Source of the DNA: Neolewinella aurantiaca
GTDB taxonomy: Bacteria > Bacteroidota > Bacteroidia > Chitinophagales > Saprospiraceae
Assembly: GCF_008014675.1 (NCBI RefSeq)
Contig: NZ_VOXD01000008.1
Coordinates: forward strand, 62,001-126,000
Direction of reading: 5' to 3'
Length of the DNA stretch: 64,000 bases
Positions 27,310 to 36,419 of the stretch are shown one piece after another. The notes beneath the pieces are model-generated. The model was not told the origin of the DNA, made no database searches, and worked only from the letters and a program-made list of their open reading frames with translations. Within the stretch, counting starts at the first letter, position 1. Each line of letters begins with the position of its first letter. The translations under genes were made by a program, and so were the position numbers.

Positions 27310-28173
27310 CTATTCAACTTCAGGCTCCTCCCCTTCTCCCTGAGGCAGGATAAGGAGGGGAATGGTAGCTTCCAGCACGGCTTCGCGCGTATTGCTTTTG
27401 CCGAACAGGCGCCCCAGCCAGCCCCGGCGGGGTCGGTGCATAACGACCAGGTCCGACTTGGCCTTTTCAGCGAACTCGAAGAGTTCTTCCGCAACATCAT
27501 CGTCTTCCAGAATATGAAATCCGGTGTCCACCCCGGTATCCGGACGGTCGAACACGTCCCGCAGCAAATCCATGTTGAATTTCGTTTTGCCGGACTTACC
27601 GGTATTGACGTGAACGAAATCCAGTCGGGGGCGGAATACCCGCAGGACTTTCAGCAAGTGCCCCGCGTGGAATGCATCAACGTGGGAAAGGTCGGTAGCG
27701 TAACAAATCGACTGCAGGGGCTGGAAAGTGAAACCTTCCGGCACGGCCAGTACCGGACAAGGTGCATTGCTCACCAGCAATGAAGTATTGGTACCGAAGA
27801 TGTCGTCCACATCATCATTCTCTTTATGAGTTCCCATCACGATCAGGTCGTTGCGTTCCTCCTTTACGTGCTGGCGGATAACAGACCTTAGGTTTCCTTC
27901 TTTTGCGAAAGAGCGAACGGCAGGAACGTGTTCCAGCTTCGTCGCTACAGCCGTCATTTCACGGGTAAACATGTCCGTCAGTTTGTCTTTTCCGATCCCG
28001 ATCAGTTGCGAATTGAGCGAAATGGACACGAGGCTGCCATCTGAGGAAGGCACTACGTGTAGAAGATCGATGCTGGCATCCAGATGGTCCGCTAAACGGA
28101 GTGCATACCGGAAAGCATTGGCTGAAATCCTGGAAAAGTCTACGGGAACCAGAATGGAATTAACTCGGCGCAT
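27310..28173 (-). CDS. Tandem-domain universal stress protein (UspA family)
   Basis: A 287-aa cytoplasmic protein with two Usp domains. Domain 1 (1-145) has ILVPVDFSRISANAFRYAL and the nucleotide-binding loop VMGTHKENDDVDDIFGTNTSLL then CPVLAVPEG. Domain 2 (about 150-280) has ICYATDLSHVDAFHAGHLL and a weaker loop, VVMHRPRRGWLGRLFGKSNT then IPLLILPQG. The two-domain form is common in Bacteroidota. It is divergently arranged with a second Usp gene across 161 bases, so the two may share control. Roles in stress or energy-starvation survival are known for the family; nothing more specific can be seen. Confidence 0.9.
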   Translation of the reverse strand: MRRVNSILVPVDFSRISANAFRYALRLADHLDASIDLLHVVPSSDGSLVSISLNSQLIGIGKDKLTDMFTREMTAVATKLEHVPAVRSFAKEGNLRSVIRQHVKEERNDLIVMGTHKENDDVDDIFGTNTSLLVSNAPCPVLAVPEGFTFQPLQSICYATDLSHVDAFHAGHLLKVLRVFRPRLDFVHVNTGKSGKTKFNMDLLRDVFDRPDTGVDTGFHILEDDDVAEELFEFAEKAKSDLVVMHRPRRGWLGRLFGKSNTREAVLEATIPLLILPQGEGEEPEVE

Positions 28174-28334
28174 GGTAAAGTCGTTTGGTGATACGTCAAA
28201 ATTGGGGCAAACACCCGTGGTAAGTCCTGATCTGAATCAGAGCGACCGATGATAAAAATCATAAGAAATTCAGCTTTCCGCCGTCATCTTTGGAGTCAGA
28301 GGTGGTATTACTCCACCGGAATATTCCCTTTGCC

Positions 28335-29141
28335 ATGAAACACATCTCAGTTGCAATCGACTTCAGTAAATCCGCAGATCGTGCCCTGGCGTACGCTGAA
28401 GAAATCGCGATTGTTTTTTCCGCCAAAATCACCCTTATCCATGTTCACCCGCGGGACAACGGCGATGATTCGGCAGAAGACGACAATAACCTCCGGCTTT
28501 ATTCAGAAGCGAGTGCAAAGCTGGCTGCCCTCGGAGCCAGCGTTAGTCAGCGCGGCATCCCTACCCTGGTAAGCGCCTACCGGGGCGAAGTCGTTCCAAC
28601 CTTAAAAAAAATAATTAACGAGGGCGATTGCGATCTGGTCGTGATGGGTTGTCAGGGAGAGAATTTTGCCCCCAACAATCCCTGGGGCAGTACCACAACA
28701 TCACTGATGGACGACACCCGGACTCCTATTCTGGCTGTCCCCGACTACGCTCCCGTAAAATATCCACGTCGCTTCCTGCTCGCAACGGATAAGCAATGCC
28801 CGGCAGATCTACGCCAACTCGCCCCGCTTCTGAAGTTACTGGCCACCGACCGCACGCAGCTTATGCTCTTCCATTTCCAACAAGCAACGGAAGAGGCTAC
28901 TCCGCACCGTGCGTACGCACGGCTCCTCAACAGCGTAAAGCATCAGTTCTATTATCAGGCTGACAACCACCAACCCATTAGTGACGCAGTAGTGAGCTTT
29001 GCGGACCTTACCGCGGCAGACATGCTGGTCGTTACCCACCGCGACAACCACTGGCTCAGCGCCAACGCTAAGCACTCCGTAGCCAACAGGGTTACGATGG
29101 CCACCACTATTCCCGTGCTCATCCTACAGGACAGCTTCTGA
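28335..29141 (+). CDS. Tandem-domain universal stress protein (UspA family)
   Basis: A 268-aa protein with two Usp domains. The ATG at 28335 gives MKHISVAIDFSKSADRALAYAEEI, the standard Usp start; the frame is open 15 codons further up but without family similarity. Domain 1 ends with the ATP-loop motif LVVMGCQGENFAPNNPWGST followed by TPILAVPDYA. Domain 2 starts at FLLATDKQCPADLRQLAPLL and ends with IPVLILQDSF; its loop is reduced (TADMLVVTHRDNHWLSA). A weak CATCTTTG box lies about 45 bases upstream. It is divergent from the other Usp gene. Confidence 0.88.
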   Translation: MKHISVAIDFSKSADRALAYAEEIAIVFSAKITLIHVHPRDNGDDSAEDDNNLRLYSEASAKLAALGASVSQRGIPTLVSAYRGEVVPTLKKIINEGDCDLVVMGCQGENFAPNNPWGSTTTSLMDDTRTPILAVPDYAPVKYPRRFLLATDKQCPADLRQLAPLLKLLATDRTQLMLFHFQQATEEATPHRAYARLLNSVKHQFYYQADNHQPISDAVVSFADLTAADMLVVTHRDNHWLSANAKHSVANRVTMATTIPVLILQDSF

Positions 29142-29354
29142 GCTCTTTTGCAAACCTGAACCCTCTGCAGTTACTGGGCAGCCTCAAAGAGTGGATGGCC
29201 AACACCCCATCCCTCATCAGCATTTTCAAACTCGACTAAGCTCCTCGCATTTAAGTTGAGTGGCGCTAACCATCATTAGTCGGGGCTAAAAACATCAGAA
29301 ATTCAACAGAGTGAGGTTACAGAATCGGTATAACTACAGCAGGGTATAATCCTG

Positions 29355-29631
29355 CTTCCTTCGGGCGCAAACCGGATTGTCGCGATTGCTCCTCCCCAGC
29401 ACAGCGTTTCGGGGAGGGGGGCAGGTCTAACGTATAGGATTCGATTTTAAGCTTTTAACTCGAGATTACAGTCACTGCCTAACAGCTTGCAACCCAAAAC
29501 GCGTAGCGTTTTCACTGGCCCATACCCCGTGGGGAGGGGTTGGGCTGGGGGTTTAATACGTCTTAACTATCCTATGCGTTAGCCTTGGGGAGGAGGGGGT
29601 GAGCAACAATCCGGTTTGCGCCCCTTCCTTC
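29355..29631. mobile_element. MITE-like element with 18-bp terminal inverted repeats and 8-bp target duplication
   Basis: GGGCGCAAACCGGATTGT (29363-29380) is repeated perfectly inverted at 29606-29623. The 261-bp unit is flanked on both sides by the direct repeat CTTCCTTC (29355-29362 and 29624-29631), as expected for a transposition target duplication. A subterminal inverted pair (29427-29440 and 29569-29582, 13 of 14 matches) makes the ends strongly foldable. No open frame of useful size lies inside, so it would be a non-autonomous element. No matching transposase is in the window. It fills the middle of the gene-free stretch 29142-29755. Confidence 0.75.
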
Positions 29632-29704
29632 CCTGATATTTGAAGCTCTCCCGGTTTAGCCAGCTCACCTGATTTACAAAACTCCGCTAAAAAGCGTATT
29701 AAAA

Positions 29705-29737
29705 TTTGCACAGTCAAGCAACGCAGCATTAAGTTTG
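29705..29737 (+). promoter_or_regulatory. Bacteroidota-type promoter for the small secreted protein gene
   Basis: A -33 TTTG (29705-29708) and a perfect -7 TAAGTTTG (29730-29737) are separated by 21 bases; the ATG follows at 29756. This is the best full promoter match I saw in the window. Confidence 0.6.
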
Positions 29738-29755
29738 TGTAGTTTTAATTACCAA

Positions 29756-30136
29756 ATGAAAATTGTCCCCTTTTTATTAGCCTTAGTACTTAGTGTCCTT
29801 TCCTTTTTAGGAAATTTCACAAATACTGTCGTGGTCTCCGGGGACTACGGTCTGCACCACGTGCACACCGATGAGAGCAATGCTGCCTCTACTGCGCATC
29901 ACCTTTCCTTTTCTGCCATCGAAAGCCATGACGGCCTTCATCTTTTCGCCGAGATTGACTTCGAAGAAGAACTGGAAGTTGGCGACCCCGGCACTGACTT
30001 TACCCGTCAGGCAAAACATTCTCTACCGGCCATTTCGCACCGGTCTTTCCGGCCCCTGCCTACTGTATTTCAGCACTGGAGCCGTTGCATCAGGTCTGTT
30101 CCTAAGACTGTGCAGCACCAGGTTTTCCGTATTTAA
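29756..30136 (+). CDS. Small histidine-rich secreted protein of unknown function
   Basis: A 126-aa protein with a signal peptide (MKIVPFLLALVLSVLSFLG). The ATG at 29756 suits both the signal and the promoter 19 bases upstream. The mature protein has clusters of histidine (GLHHVHTDES, AHHLSF, ESHDGLHLF) followed by an acidic stretch (FEEELEVGD) and a basic tail. It is not recognised. It precedes the efflux-pump genes on the same strand by 300 bases, and the pump's fusion protein also has a His-rich N-terminus (SEHHTESHHN), so a periplasmic metal-related role is conceivable but unproven. Confidence 0.5.
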   Translation: MKIVPFLLALVLSVLSFLGNFTNTVVVSGDYGLHHVHTDESNAASTAHHLSFSAIESHDGLHLFAEIDFEEELEVGDPGTDFTRQAKHSLPAISHRSFRPLPTVFQHWSRCIRSVPKTVQHQVFRI

Positions 30137-30257
30137 GCTGGTACTCCCCCCATTTTAGTTGAAGGATTTTGGTCTGTATTCCACAGTACTGCCCTCCCGT
30201 CTGTAACGACGATATTGAGCAGCATTCAAATCGACTTCATCTCCAACCATTATTGAG

Positions 30258-30316
30258 CCTTCTTATCGCTGATAATGAAGGTGTCTGAAACTGCTCAGAC
30301 TTCGGTCTGACAGCAG
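30258..30316 (+). promoter_or_regulatory. Two consecutive RNA hairpins upstream of the efflux operon
   Basis: CCTTCTTATC/GATAATGAAGG (30258-30281) forms a stem with one bulge. CTGCTCAGAC-TTCG-GTCTGACAGCAG (30291-30316) forms a stem closed by the very stable UUCG tetraloop. They lie in the 303-base gap between the small secreted protein and the fusion-protein gene; they could be a terminator of the first or part of a leader for the second. No U-tract follows. I see no gene in the gap. Confidence 0.45.
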
Positions 30317-30439
30317 GTTCCGTGCGTCCGTTTCCGGGCTAAACGGGCCGCTCTACCTATTGGATTCGCCTTTCATTAACCAGACCAGACAACATGGTCG
30401 TGGAAGGCTACTTCTGTACTTGTTTCTCAAAAAATAATT

Positions 30440-31528
30440 ATGAATAAATTACTAATCGCCCTGAGCGTCATGACCTTCCTGTTTCTGTTTGGCTGCGAAA
30501 GCGAGCACCACACCGAATCGCACCACAACGCCACGCCCACGCTGGCCGTTACGACTCCTCTGATCAGGGACACGACCGTACTCAAGGAGTACGTTGCCCA
30601 AATCCACGCCAGCCGGCACATCGAGTTGCGGGCCCTGGAAAGAGGCTACCTGCAACATATTTACGTAGACGAAGGGGAAACCGTCCGGCGGGGTCAGGTG
30701 ATGTTCGGCATTCTGCCCAACATCTACGAAGCCGAGTTACAGCTCTCCGAAGCGGAAGCAGACATTGTAAGTATCGAGCTCAAAAACACCCGGATGCTGG
30801 CCGAGAAGAACGTGGTATCCCCCAACGAACTGGCCCTCGCCGAAGCAAAACTGGCTAAAGCAAAAGCCGAAGTCTCGCTGGCCCAAACCCACCTCGACTT
30901 CACCAAAATATCGGCGCCTTATACCGGTATTATCGATCATCTCCACGTAAGGGAGGGAAGCCTCGTTGAAGAAGGAGAACTACTGACAACGCTGTCTGAC
31001 AACAGCAAAATGTGGGTTTACTTCAACGTTCCCGAAGCGGAGTACCTCGACTACGCCGCGAATAAATCTTCCCGCCAGACCGACGTTGAGCTCAAACTCG
31101 CCAACGGCCGCATATTCGACCATCACGGCATCGTCTCCACCATTGAGGGGGAATTCGACCACCAAACGGGTAACATCGAGTTCCGGGCAACTTTCCCTAA
31201 CCCCGACCGCCTGCTCCGGCACGGCGAAACGGGCAACATCGAAATGGCCCTGCCCTTCAAAGACGCCATGCTTATTCCACAAAAAGCTACGTTCGAGATT
31301 CTCGATAAAAAGTACGTCTACGTGGTCAACGACAAAAACGAACTTGAACAACGTAAAATCGGAATCGCCGGCGAACTACCCCACCTCTACATCATCAACG
31401 AAGGACTCGCGCCGGAAGACAACATCCTGATTGAAGGACTCCGCCGGGTAAAAAACGGACAGCAAATCAAGGTCAGGAGAGAAGCCCCGAAGGCCGTTCT
31501 GGCCCAACTCGATCTCCACGCCGAGTAG
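30440..31528 (+). CDS. RND efflux membrane-fusion lipoprotein (AcrA/MexA family)
   Basis: A 362-aa periplasmic adaptor linking an RND pump to an outer-membrane channel. It has a lipobox (LFLFGC, Cys19), a short His-rich linker (residues 22-30), the lipoyl/beta-barrel halves (ELRALERGYLQHIYVDEGETVRRGQ and FTKISAPYTGIIDHLHVREG, shown here in parts as VDEGETVRRGQVMF and TKISAPYTGIIDHL), a helical hairpin (about residues 95-150) and the C-terminal DAMLIPQKATFEI region. First gene of a tripartite pump operon (adaptor, pump, channel). The next gene is 230 bases away, an interval that holds a foldable leader. Confidence 0.93.
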   Translation: MNKLLIALSVMTFLFLFGCESEHHTESHHNATPTLAVTTPLIRDTTVLKEYVAQIHASRHIELRALERGYLQHIYVDEGETVRRGQVMFGILPNIYEAELQLSEAEADIVSIELKNTRMLAEKNVVSPNELALAEAKLAKAKAEVSLAQTHLDFTKISAPYTGIIDHLHVREGSLVEEGELLTTLSDNSKMWVYFNVPEAEYLDYAANKSSRQTDVELKLANGRIFDHHGIVSTIEGEFDHQTGNIEFRATFPNPDRLLRHGETGNIEMALPFKDAMLIPQKATFEILDKKYVYVVNDKNELEQRKIGIAGELPHLYIINEGLAPEDNILIEGLRRVKNGQQIKVRREAPKAVLAQLDLHAE

Positions 31529-31551
31529 GCAGCAGTACGCCTTCTACCTAC

Positions 31552-31643
31552 CGTGAGGTTCGGGCGGAAACTCGTTGACCATCATTCACTCTGATGCCTT
31601 GAAGGTCAACGGCTCTCAGCAGCACTGCTGCGTGGACCTCACG
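31552..31643 (+). promoter_or_regulatory. Predicted three-way-junction RNA leader of the RND pump gene
   Basis: Three perfect stems nest: P1 CGTGAGGT (31552-31559) with ACCTCACG (31636-31643) encloses P2 CGTTGACC (31573-31580) with GGTCAACG (31604-31611) and P3 CAGCAG (31617-31622) with CTGCTG (31625-31630). The structure sits in the 230-base gap between the adaptor and pump genes, 115 bases before the pump ATG. It matches no riboswitch class that I recognise. It could control pump translation or transcript stability. Confidence 0.5.
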
Positions 31644-31758
31644 CTACCTAAACAACTACACTACCGGACAATTTTGACTGTCTGCCCTACCCTGCGCCCG
31701 CTGCGGCTCGGAGGAGAAGAAATCAGAATCTCTGGTCGTGTGCTAAATAACAATAAGC

Positions 31759-34700
31759 ATGTTTGCTACATTCATAAAGAGACCGGTCCTGGCGATCGTG
31801 ATCTCTCTGGTGATCGTCTTCGTCGGCGTACTGTCCATCAAGACCATCTCCATTTCTCAATTTCCTGAAATTGCTCCTCCACGGGTGCTCATCACCGTAG
31901 CCTATCCTGGTTCGAGCGCAGATGTTCTCGTGAAATCCACCCTCATCCCGCTCGAGAAATCCATCAACGGAGTCCAGGGAATGAAGTACATCGTTTCTGA
32001 CGCCACGAGTGCGGGGGAAGCTACAATTCAGGTCATTTTCGAACTGGGCACCGACCCCAACCAGGCCGTCGTCAACGTCAAAAACAGGGTCGATCAGGTT
32101 ATCAACCGGTTGCCGCAGCTGGTCCAGTTGGAGGGCGTCGTCGTCTCCAGGGTCCAGCCGAGTATGCTGATGTATGTCAACGTTTTCAGTAAAGACAAGG
32201 ACGCCGACGAGAAATTCCTCTACAACTACTCCAACATCAACATCATACCGGAAATCCAGCGGATCAACGGCATTGCCAGCGCTAAGATTCTTGGCAGCCG
32301 GCAATACGCAATGCGTATTTGGCTCAAGCCCGACCGTATGCGGGCCTACAACGTATCCTCCGAAGAGATAATGGAGGCCATCGACGAGCAGAGCATCATC
32401 GGCCGGCCCGGCCGGCTGGGTCGCAGCTCCGGGATCGAGGCCCAAAGCCTGGAATATGTACTGACCTACAAAGGGCGCTACAACGAACCCGACCAGTACA
32501 AGGACATCATCATCCGGGCCGGCGAAGACGGCCAGCAGCTGAAACTGGGAGAAGTCGCCGACGTAGAACTGGGCAGTGAGTTCTTCGACATTTACTCCAA
32601 TAAAGACGGGTACCCTTCGGCAGCAATCGTCCTCAAGCAAAACTACGGAAGCAATGCTTCCGACGTGATTGAACAGGTGAAAGAAAAACTGGCCGAACTG
32701 GAACCGTCCTTCCCGCCCGGGATGGAGTTTGAAGTCAACTACGACGTTTCTAAATTTCTCGACGCTTCGATCGAAAAGGTCACCCATACTCTGGGCGAAG
32801 CATTCTTTCTGGTGGCGCTCGTCGTTTTCCTGTTTTTGGGAGACTGGCGCTCCACCCTCATCCCTATTCTGGCGGTTCCCATCTCTTTGGTGGGCACCTT
32901 CTTCGTGATGCAGGTATTCGGACTCAGCATCAACCTGATCACCCTCTTCGCACTCGTACTTGCCATCGGGATTGTGGTGGACGACGCTATCGTTGTCGTC
33001 GAAGCCGTCCACGTGAAAATGGAAGAGAAGCACCTGCGGCCCTTCCCGGCAGTGAAGGAAGTGCTGGGCGAGATCAGCGGAGCGATCATTGCCATCACCC
33101 TTATGATGACCTCGGTATTCATCCCCGTTGCCTTCATGAGTGGTCCGGTTGGCGTTTTCTACCGCCAGTTCTCCATCACCATGGCAGCTGCGATTATCCT
33201 CTCGGGCATCGTGGCGCTTACGCTTACCCCCGTGCTCTGCGCTATGATCCTCAAACCGCACAGCGAAAAGAAGCAACGCAAGAATCCCATCACCTGGTTC
33301 ATCGACACCTTCAACCGGGGCTTCGAGAAACTGACCGGCGGCTACGAGCGGGTACTTAACGTCGTGGTAACCCGACGCATCCTGACCGTCTTGCTTCTTG
33401 GTGCCTTCTGTGCAGCAACGTTCTTTACCAGCAAATCACTACCCGCCGGTTTCATCCCCGGCGAAGACCAGGGCATGCTCTACGCCATCATCCAGACGCC
33501 GCCGGGAACCACCCTGGAAGCCACCAATAAAGTGGCCCAGCGACTTCAGGCCGTCGCTGAAGAAATCGACGGCGTTGCCTCTGTTTCCTCTCTGGCGGGC
33601 TACGAAATCCTGACCGAAGGCCGGGGTTCCAACGCCGGAACCTGTATGATCAACCTCAAGGACTTCGAAGAGCGCGACCAATCCATTCACGACATCATCG
33701 AAGCACTCGAAGAAGAAACGAAAGATTTCGGTGCTGTAATCGAGTACTTCGAGCCACCCGCTGTTCCCGGCTACGGCTCGGCCGACGGTCTCGCCCTGCG
33801 CCTGCTCGACAAAACCAACGGTACGGATTACCACGAATTCGACCTCATCAATCAGGACTTCATGGAAGCTCTGGCGGACCGACCGGAGCTGGACGGCCTG
33901 TTCACTTTCTACGCCGCCAACTACCCTCAGTACGAACTGGAGATCGACAACAGCCTGGCTATGCAGAAAGGTGTATCCATCGGCGACGCGATGGAGAACC
34001 TCAACATCATGATCGGAAGTACCTACGAGCAGGGCTTCGTTCGCTTCAATTCCTTCTTCAAAGTATACACCCAGGCCGGGCCGGAATACCGCCGGTACCC
34101 CAGCGATATTCTCGACTATTACGTGAAAAACGAAGAGGGCGAGCAGGTCCCGTATTCCGCATTCATGAAACTTGTCAAAAAACAGGGCCCGAACGAAATC
34201 ACCCGCTACAACCTCTACAATTCTGCTACTATCCGGGGAGTTCCGGCCAAGGGATTCACCACCGATGACGCCATCAAAGCGGTGGAAGAGGTCGCCCAAA
34301 CTACCCTGCCCCAAGGCTACGATGTGGCCTGGGAGGGCCTTTCGTTCGACGAAGCCCGCCGCGGCAACGAAGCGGTGGTCATTTTTGCGATCGTCCTGAT
34401 CTTCGTGTATTTCGTGCTCTCTGCCCAGTACGAGAGTTTCATCCTCCCCTTCATCGTCATCCTGTCGTTGCCCGCCGGGGTATTCGGTTCTCTTCTGCTT
34501 CTGAAAGTACTCGGCCTGTCCAACGATATCTACGCCCAGGTGGGCCTCGTGATGCTGGTTGGCCTCTTGAGTAAAAATGCGGTGCTCATTGTAGAATACG
34601 CGGTCCAGTGCCAGCAAAAGGGCGCTTCCGTTCGCGAGGCAGCCATCGAGGGTGCCGTGGCGCGTTTCCGCCCCATCCTGATGACCTCCTTCGCCTTCAT

Positions 34701-34926
34701 CGCGGGCCTGATCCCTCTGGCCATCGCCACGGGTGCCGGCGCAATTGGCAACCGGACAATCGGAACATCCGCGCTGGGAGGAATGCTCGTGGGCACCCTG
34801 GCGGGCGTCATCCTAATCCCTATGCTCTACTACTTCTTCGCCAAGATAGGGGAAGGACGCACGCTGATTCAAGACGAAGACTTTAATCCTCTAACCGAAA
34901 ACGACTACAATAATGACCTTGTATAA
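31759..34926 (+). CDS. RND multidrug efflux pump, HAE1 (AcrB-like) family
   Basis: A 1055-aa inner-membrane proton-driven exporter. The start MFATFIKRPVLAIVISLVIV is the typical first helix. Features include FPEIAPPRVLITVAYPGSSA, the two repeated transmembrane halves, LAIGIVVDDAIVVVEAVH with the proton-relay Asp pair in helix 4 (about residues 408-414), GFIPGEDQGMLYAIIQTPPG, and in the second half LVGLLSKNAVLIVEYA and RFRPILMTSFAFIAGLIPLA. The Asp pair and length indicate drug/organic-solute (HAE1) rather than heavy-metal pumps. It overlaps the outer-membrane channel gene by 14 bases. Confidence 0.96.
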   Translation: MFATFIKRPVLAIVISLVIVFVGVLSIKTISISQFPEIAPPRVLITVAYPGSSADVLVKSTLIPLEKSINGVQGMKYIVSDATSAGEATIQVIFELGTDPNQAVVNVKNRVDQVINRLPQLVQLEGVVVSRVQPSMLMYVNVFSKDKDADEKFLYNYSNINIIPEIQRINGIASAKILGSRQYAMRIWLKPDRMRAYNVSSEEIMEAIDEQSIIGRPGRLGRSSGIEAQSLEYVLTYKGRYNEPDQYKDIIIRAGEDGQQLKLGEVADVELGSEFFDIYSNKDGYPSAAIVLKQNYGSNASDVIEQVKEKLAELEPSFPPGMEFEVNYDVSKFLDASIEKVTHTLGEAFFLVALVVFLFLGDWRSTLIPILAVPISLVGTFFVMQVFGLSINLITLFALVLAIGIVVDDAIVVVEAVHVKMEEKHLRPFPAVKEVLGEISGAIIAITLMMTSVFIPVAFMSGPVGVFYRQFSITMAAAIILSGIVALTLTPVLCAMILKPHSEKKQRKNPITWFIDTFNRGFEKLTGGYERVLNVVVTRRILTVLLLGAFCAATFFTSKSLPAGFIPGEDQGMLYAIIQTPPGTTLEATNKVAQRLQAVAEEIDGVASVSSLAGYEILTEGRGSNAGTCMINLKDFEERDQSIHDIIEALEEETKDFGAVIEYFEPPAVPGYGSADGLALRLLDKTNGTDYHEFDLINQDFMEALADRPELDGLFTFYAANYPQYELEIDNSLAMQKGVSIGDAMENLNIMIGSTYEQGFVRFNSFFKVYTQAGPEYRRYPSDILDYYVKNEEGEQVPYSAFMKLVKKQGPNEITRYNLYNSATIRGVPAKGFTTDDAIKAVEEVAQTTLPQGYDVAWEGLSFDEARRGNEAVVIFAIVLIFVYFVLSAQYESFILPFIVILSLPAGVFGSLLLLKVLGLSNDIYAQVGLVMLVGLLSKNAVLIVEYAVQCQQKGASVREAAIEGAVARFRPILMTSFAFIAGLIPLAIATGAGAIGNRTIGTSALGGMLVGTLAGVILIPMLYYFFAKIGEGRTLIQDEDFNPLTENDYNNDLV

Positions 34927-36361
34927 TAAAGCACTGTTCTTCCTCACGATCAGCCTTACCATCGCGGGACTGACTTCCTGTTCAATCCCCAAAGTAACTG
35001 CCAGGCAAGCCGATGTTTCGCTGCCCGCTTCCTTTCATTCAGCAAACGATTCCTCGTCGGTTACAACCGATGTTCAGTCCCTCGACTGGAAAGCATTCTT
35101 CGATGACCCACTCCTCGCGGGACTCATCGATTCAGCTCTGGTCAATAACCAGGAAGTCAATATCCTGCTCCAGAAACTCAGTCGCTCGCGCAACGAAGTA
35201 AGTACCCGCAAGGGCGAGTACCTTCCTTCCGTTGGGGTCGGTTTTGGCGCCGAGATCGAAAAGATCGGCCGCTACACCCGCAACGGGGCCGTAGAAGAAA
35301 GCCTGGATATAGATGAAGGCAAACACATTCCTGAATTCCTCGGAAACCTCCAGCCCGAACTCTTCGCCTCCTGGGAAATAGACATCTGGAAGAAACTCCA
35401 CAACGCCGAAAAAGTGGCGGCTATGGAATACCTGGCCGGACTGGAAGGCAAAAACTTCCTGATCAGTAATCTCGTAGCCGAAATCGCCGGCAACTACTAC
35501 GAGCTGGTTTCGCTCGACAACCAACTTCTCAACCTCCGCCAAAACCTCGAACTGCAGCAAAATGCCTTCGAAACGGTTAAACTTCTTCAACAGGCCGGAC
35601 GGTCGAACGCACTGGCTGTCAAGCGTTTTGAGGCAGAGATCGAAAAAAACCGGGGAGAGGTATTTACACTCGCACAGAAGATCGTTGAAGTGGAGAACGA
35701 AATCAACTTTCTGGCGGGCCGAATGCCTCAGGCCGTAGCCCGCAACTCAGAAGGTTTTGTTGAGCGGGAGCCCCCGGTGATTGGCTATGGCCTCCCCTCG
35801 GACCTCCTGCGCAACCGTCCCGACATCCGCCGGGCCGAACTGGAAATGCAGGCGAGTGCCCTCGATGTGAAGGTTGCCCGGGCCAACTTTCTGCCTTCCT
35901 TCGGCATCCGTGCCGGGCTTGGCTTTCAGGCTTTCAACCTGAAGTATCTGGTGCGGGCGCCCGAATCGGCCCTCCTGTCATTAGCCGGCGACATCACCGC
36001 GCCGCTCATCAACCGCCGTGCCATCACGGCAGAATACCAAAACGCAAACGCCCGGCAGATCGAAGCCGCTTACGAATACGAACGGACCATCCTGCAGGGC
36101 TATCTCGAAGTTGTCACCCAGCTCTCTGCCGTTGACAACCTCGCCAGCGAGTTTCAACAGCGGGAAAGACAGGTAGCAGCAATGGATGAGTCGATCGAAA
36201 TAGCCAACCTGCTTTTCCAGTCGGCACACGCCGATTATCTGGAGGTTTTACTTACCCAGCGCGAAGCGCTGGAGTCCCGCCAGGAACTTATCGAAACCCG
36301 CAAGGAGCAAATGAACGTGATGGTTACCCTCTACCGCGCCCTGGGTGGCGGATGGAGCTAA
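34913..36361 (+). CDS. Outer-membrane efflux channel lipoprotein (TolC/NodT family)
   Basis: A 482-aa channel completing the tripartite pump. It has a lipobox (AGLTSC, Cys23) and the NodT-family layout: WKAFFDDPLLAGLIDSALVNN, SWEIDIWKKLHNAEKV, the first outer-membrane-efflux repeat, then GYGLPSDLLRNRPDIRRAEL and ARANFLPSFGIRAGLGFQA, and a C-terminal coiled-coil region (LEVLLTQREALESRQELIETR). The start overlaps the pump gene. A stable hairpin 59 bases after the stop probably ends the transcript. Confidence 0.93.
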   Translation: MTLYNKALFFLTISLTIAGLTSCSIPKVTARQADVSLPASFHSANDSSSVTTDVQSLDWKAFFDDPLLAGLIDSALVNNQEVNILLQKLSRSRNEVSTRKGEYLPSVGVGFGAEIEKIGRYTRNGAVEESLDIDEGKHIPEFLGNLQPELFASWEIDIWKKLHNAEKVAAMEYLAGLEGKNFLISNLVAEIAGNYYELVSLDNQLLNLRQNLELQQNAFETVKLLQQAGRSNALAVKRFEAEIEKNRGEVFTLAQKIVEVENEINFLAGRMPQAVARNSEGFVEREPPVIGYGLPSDLLRNRPDIRRAELEMQASALDVKVARANFLPSFGIRAGLGFQAFNLKYLVRAPESALLSLAGDITAPLINRRAITAEYQNANARQIEAAYEYERTILQGYLEVVTQLSAVDNLASEFQQRERQVAAMDESIEIANLLFQSAHADYLEVLLTQREALESRQELIETRKEQMNVMVTLYRALGGGWS

Positions 36362-36419
36362 AGGGAAAGCGCTGCGGCTCCGCTGAGTGAAGCCCAATGA
36401 CCAGGCTTTTTTCAATTGA

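Noticed and set aside
29142-29755. Possible small RNA gene in the gene-free stretch
   Set aside because: The folding potential is explained by the inverted ends of the MITE-like element; no promoter-terminator pair brackets a transcript.
31575-31868. 97-codon open frame across the RND leader and gene start
   Set aside because: It overlaps the pump start in another frame and runs through the predicted RNA stems; no similarity or signal.
31723-33276. 517-codon minus-strand open frame opposite the RND pump gene
   Set aside because: The His/Asp-rich translation is the complement of membrane-protein codons; the pump on the other strand is certain.
33439-34617. 392-codon minus-strand open frame opposite the RND pump gene
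   Set aside because: Shadow of the same pump gene; no start context or motif.
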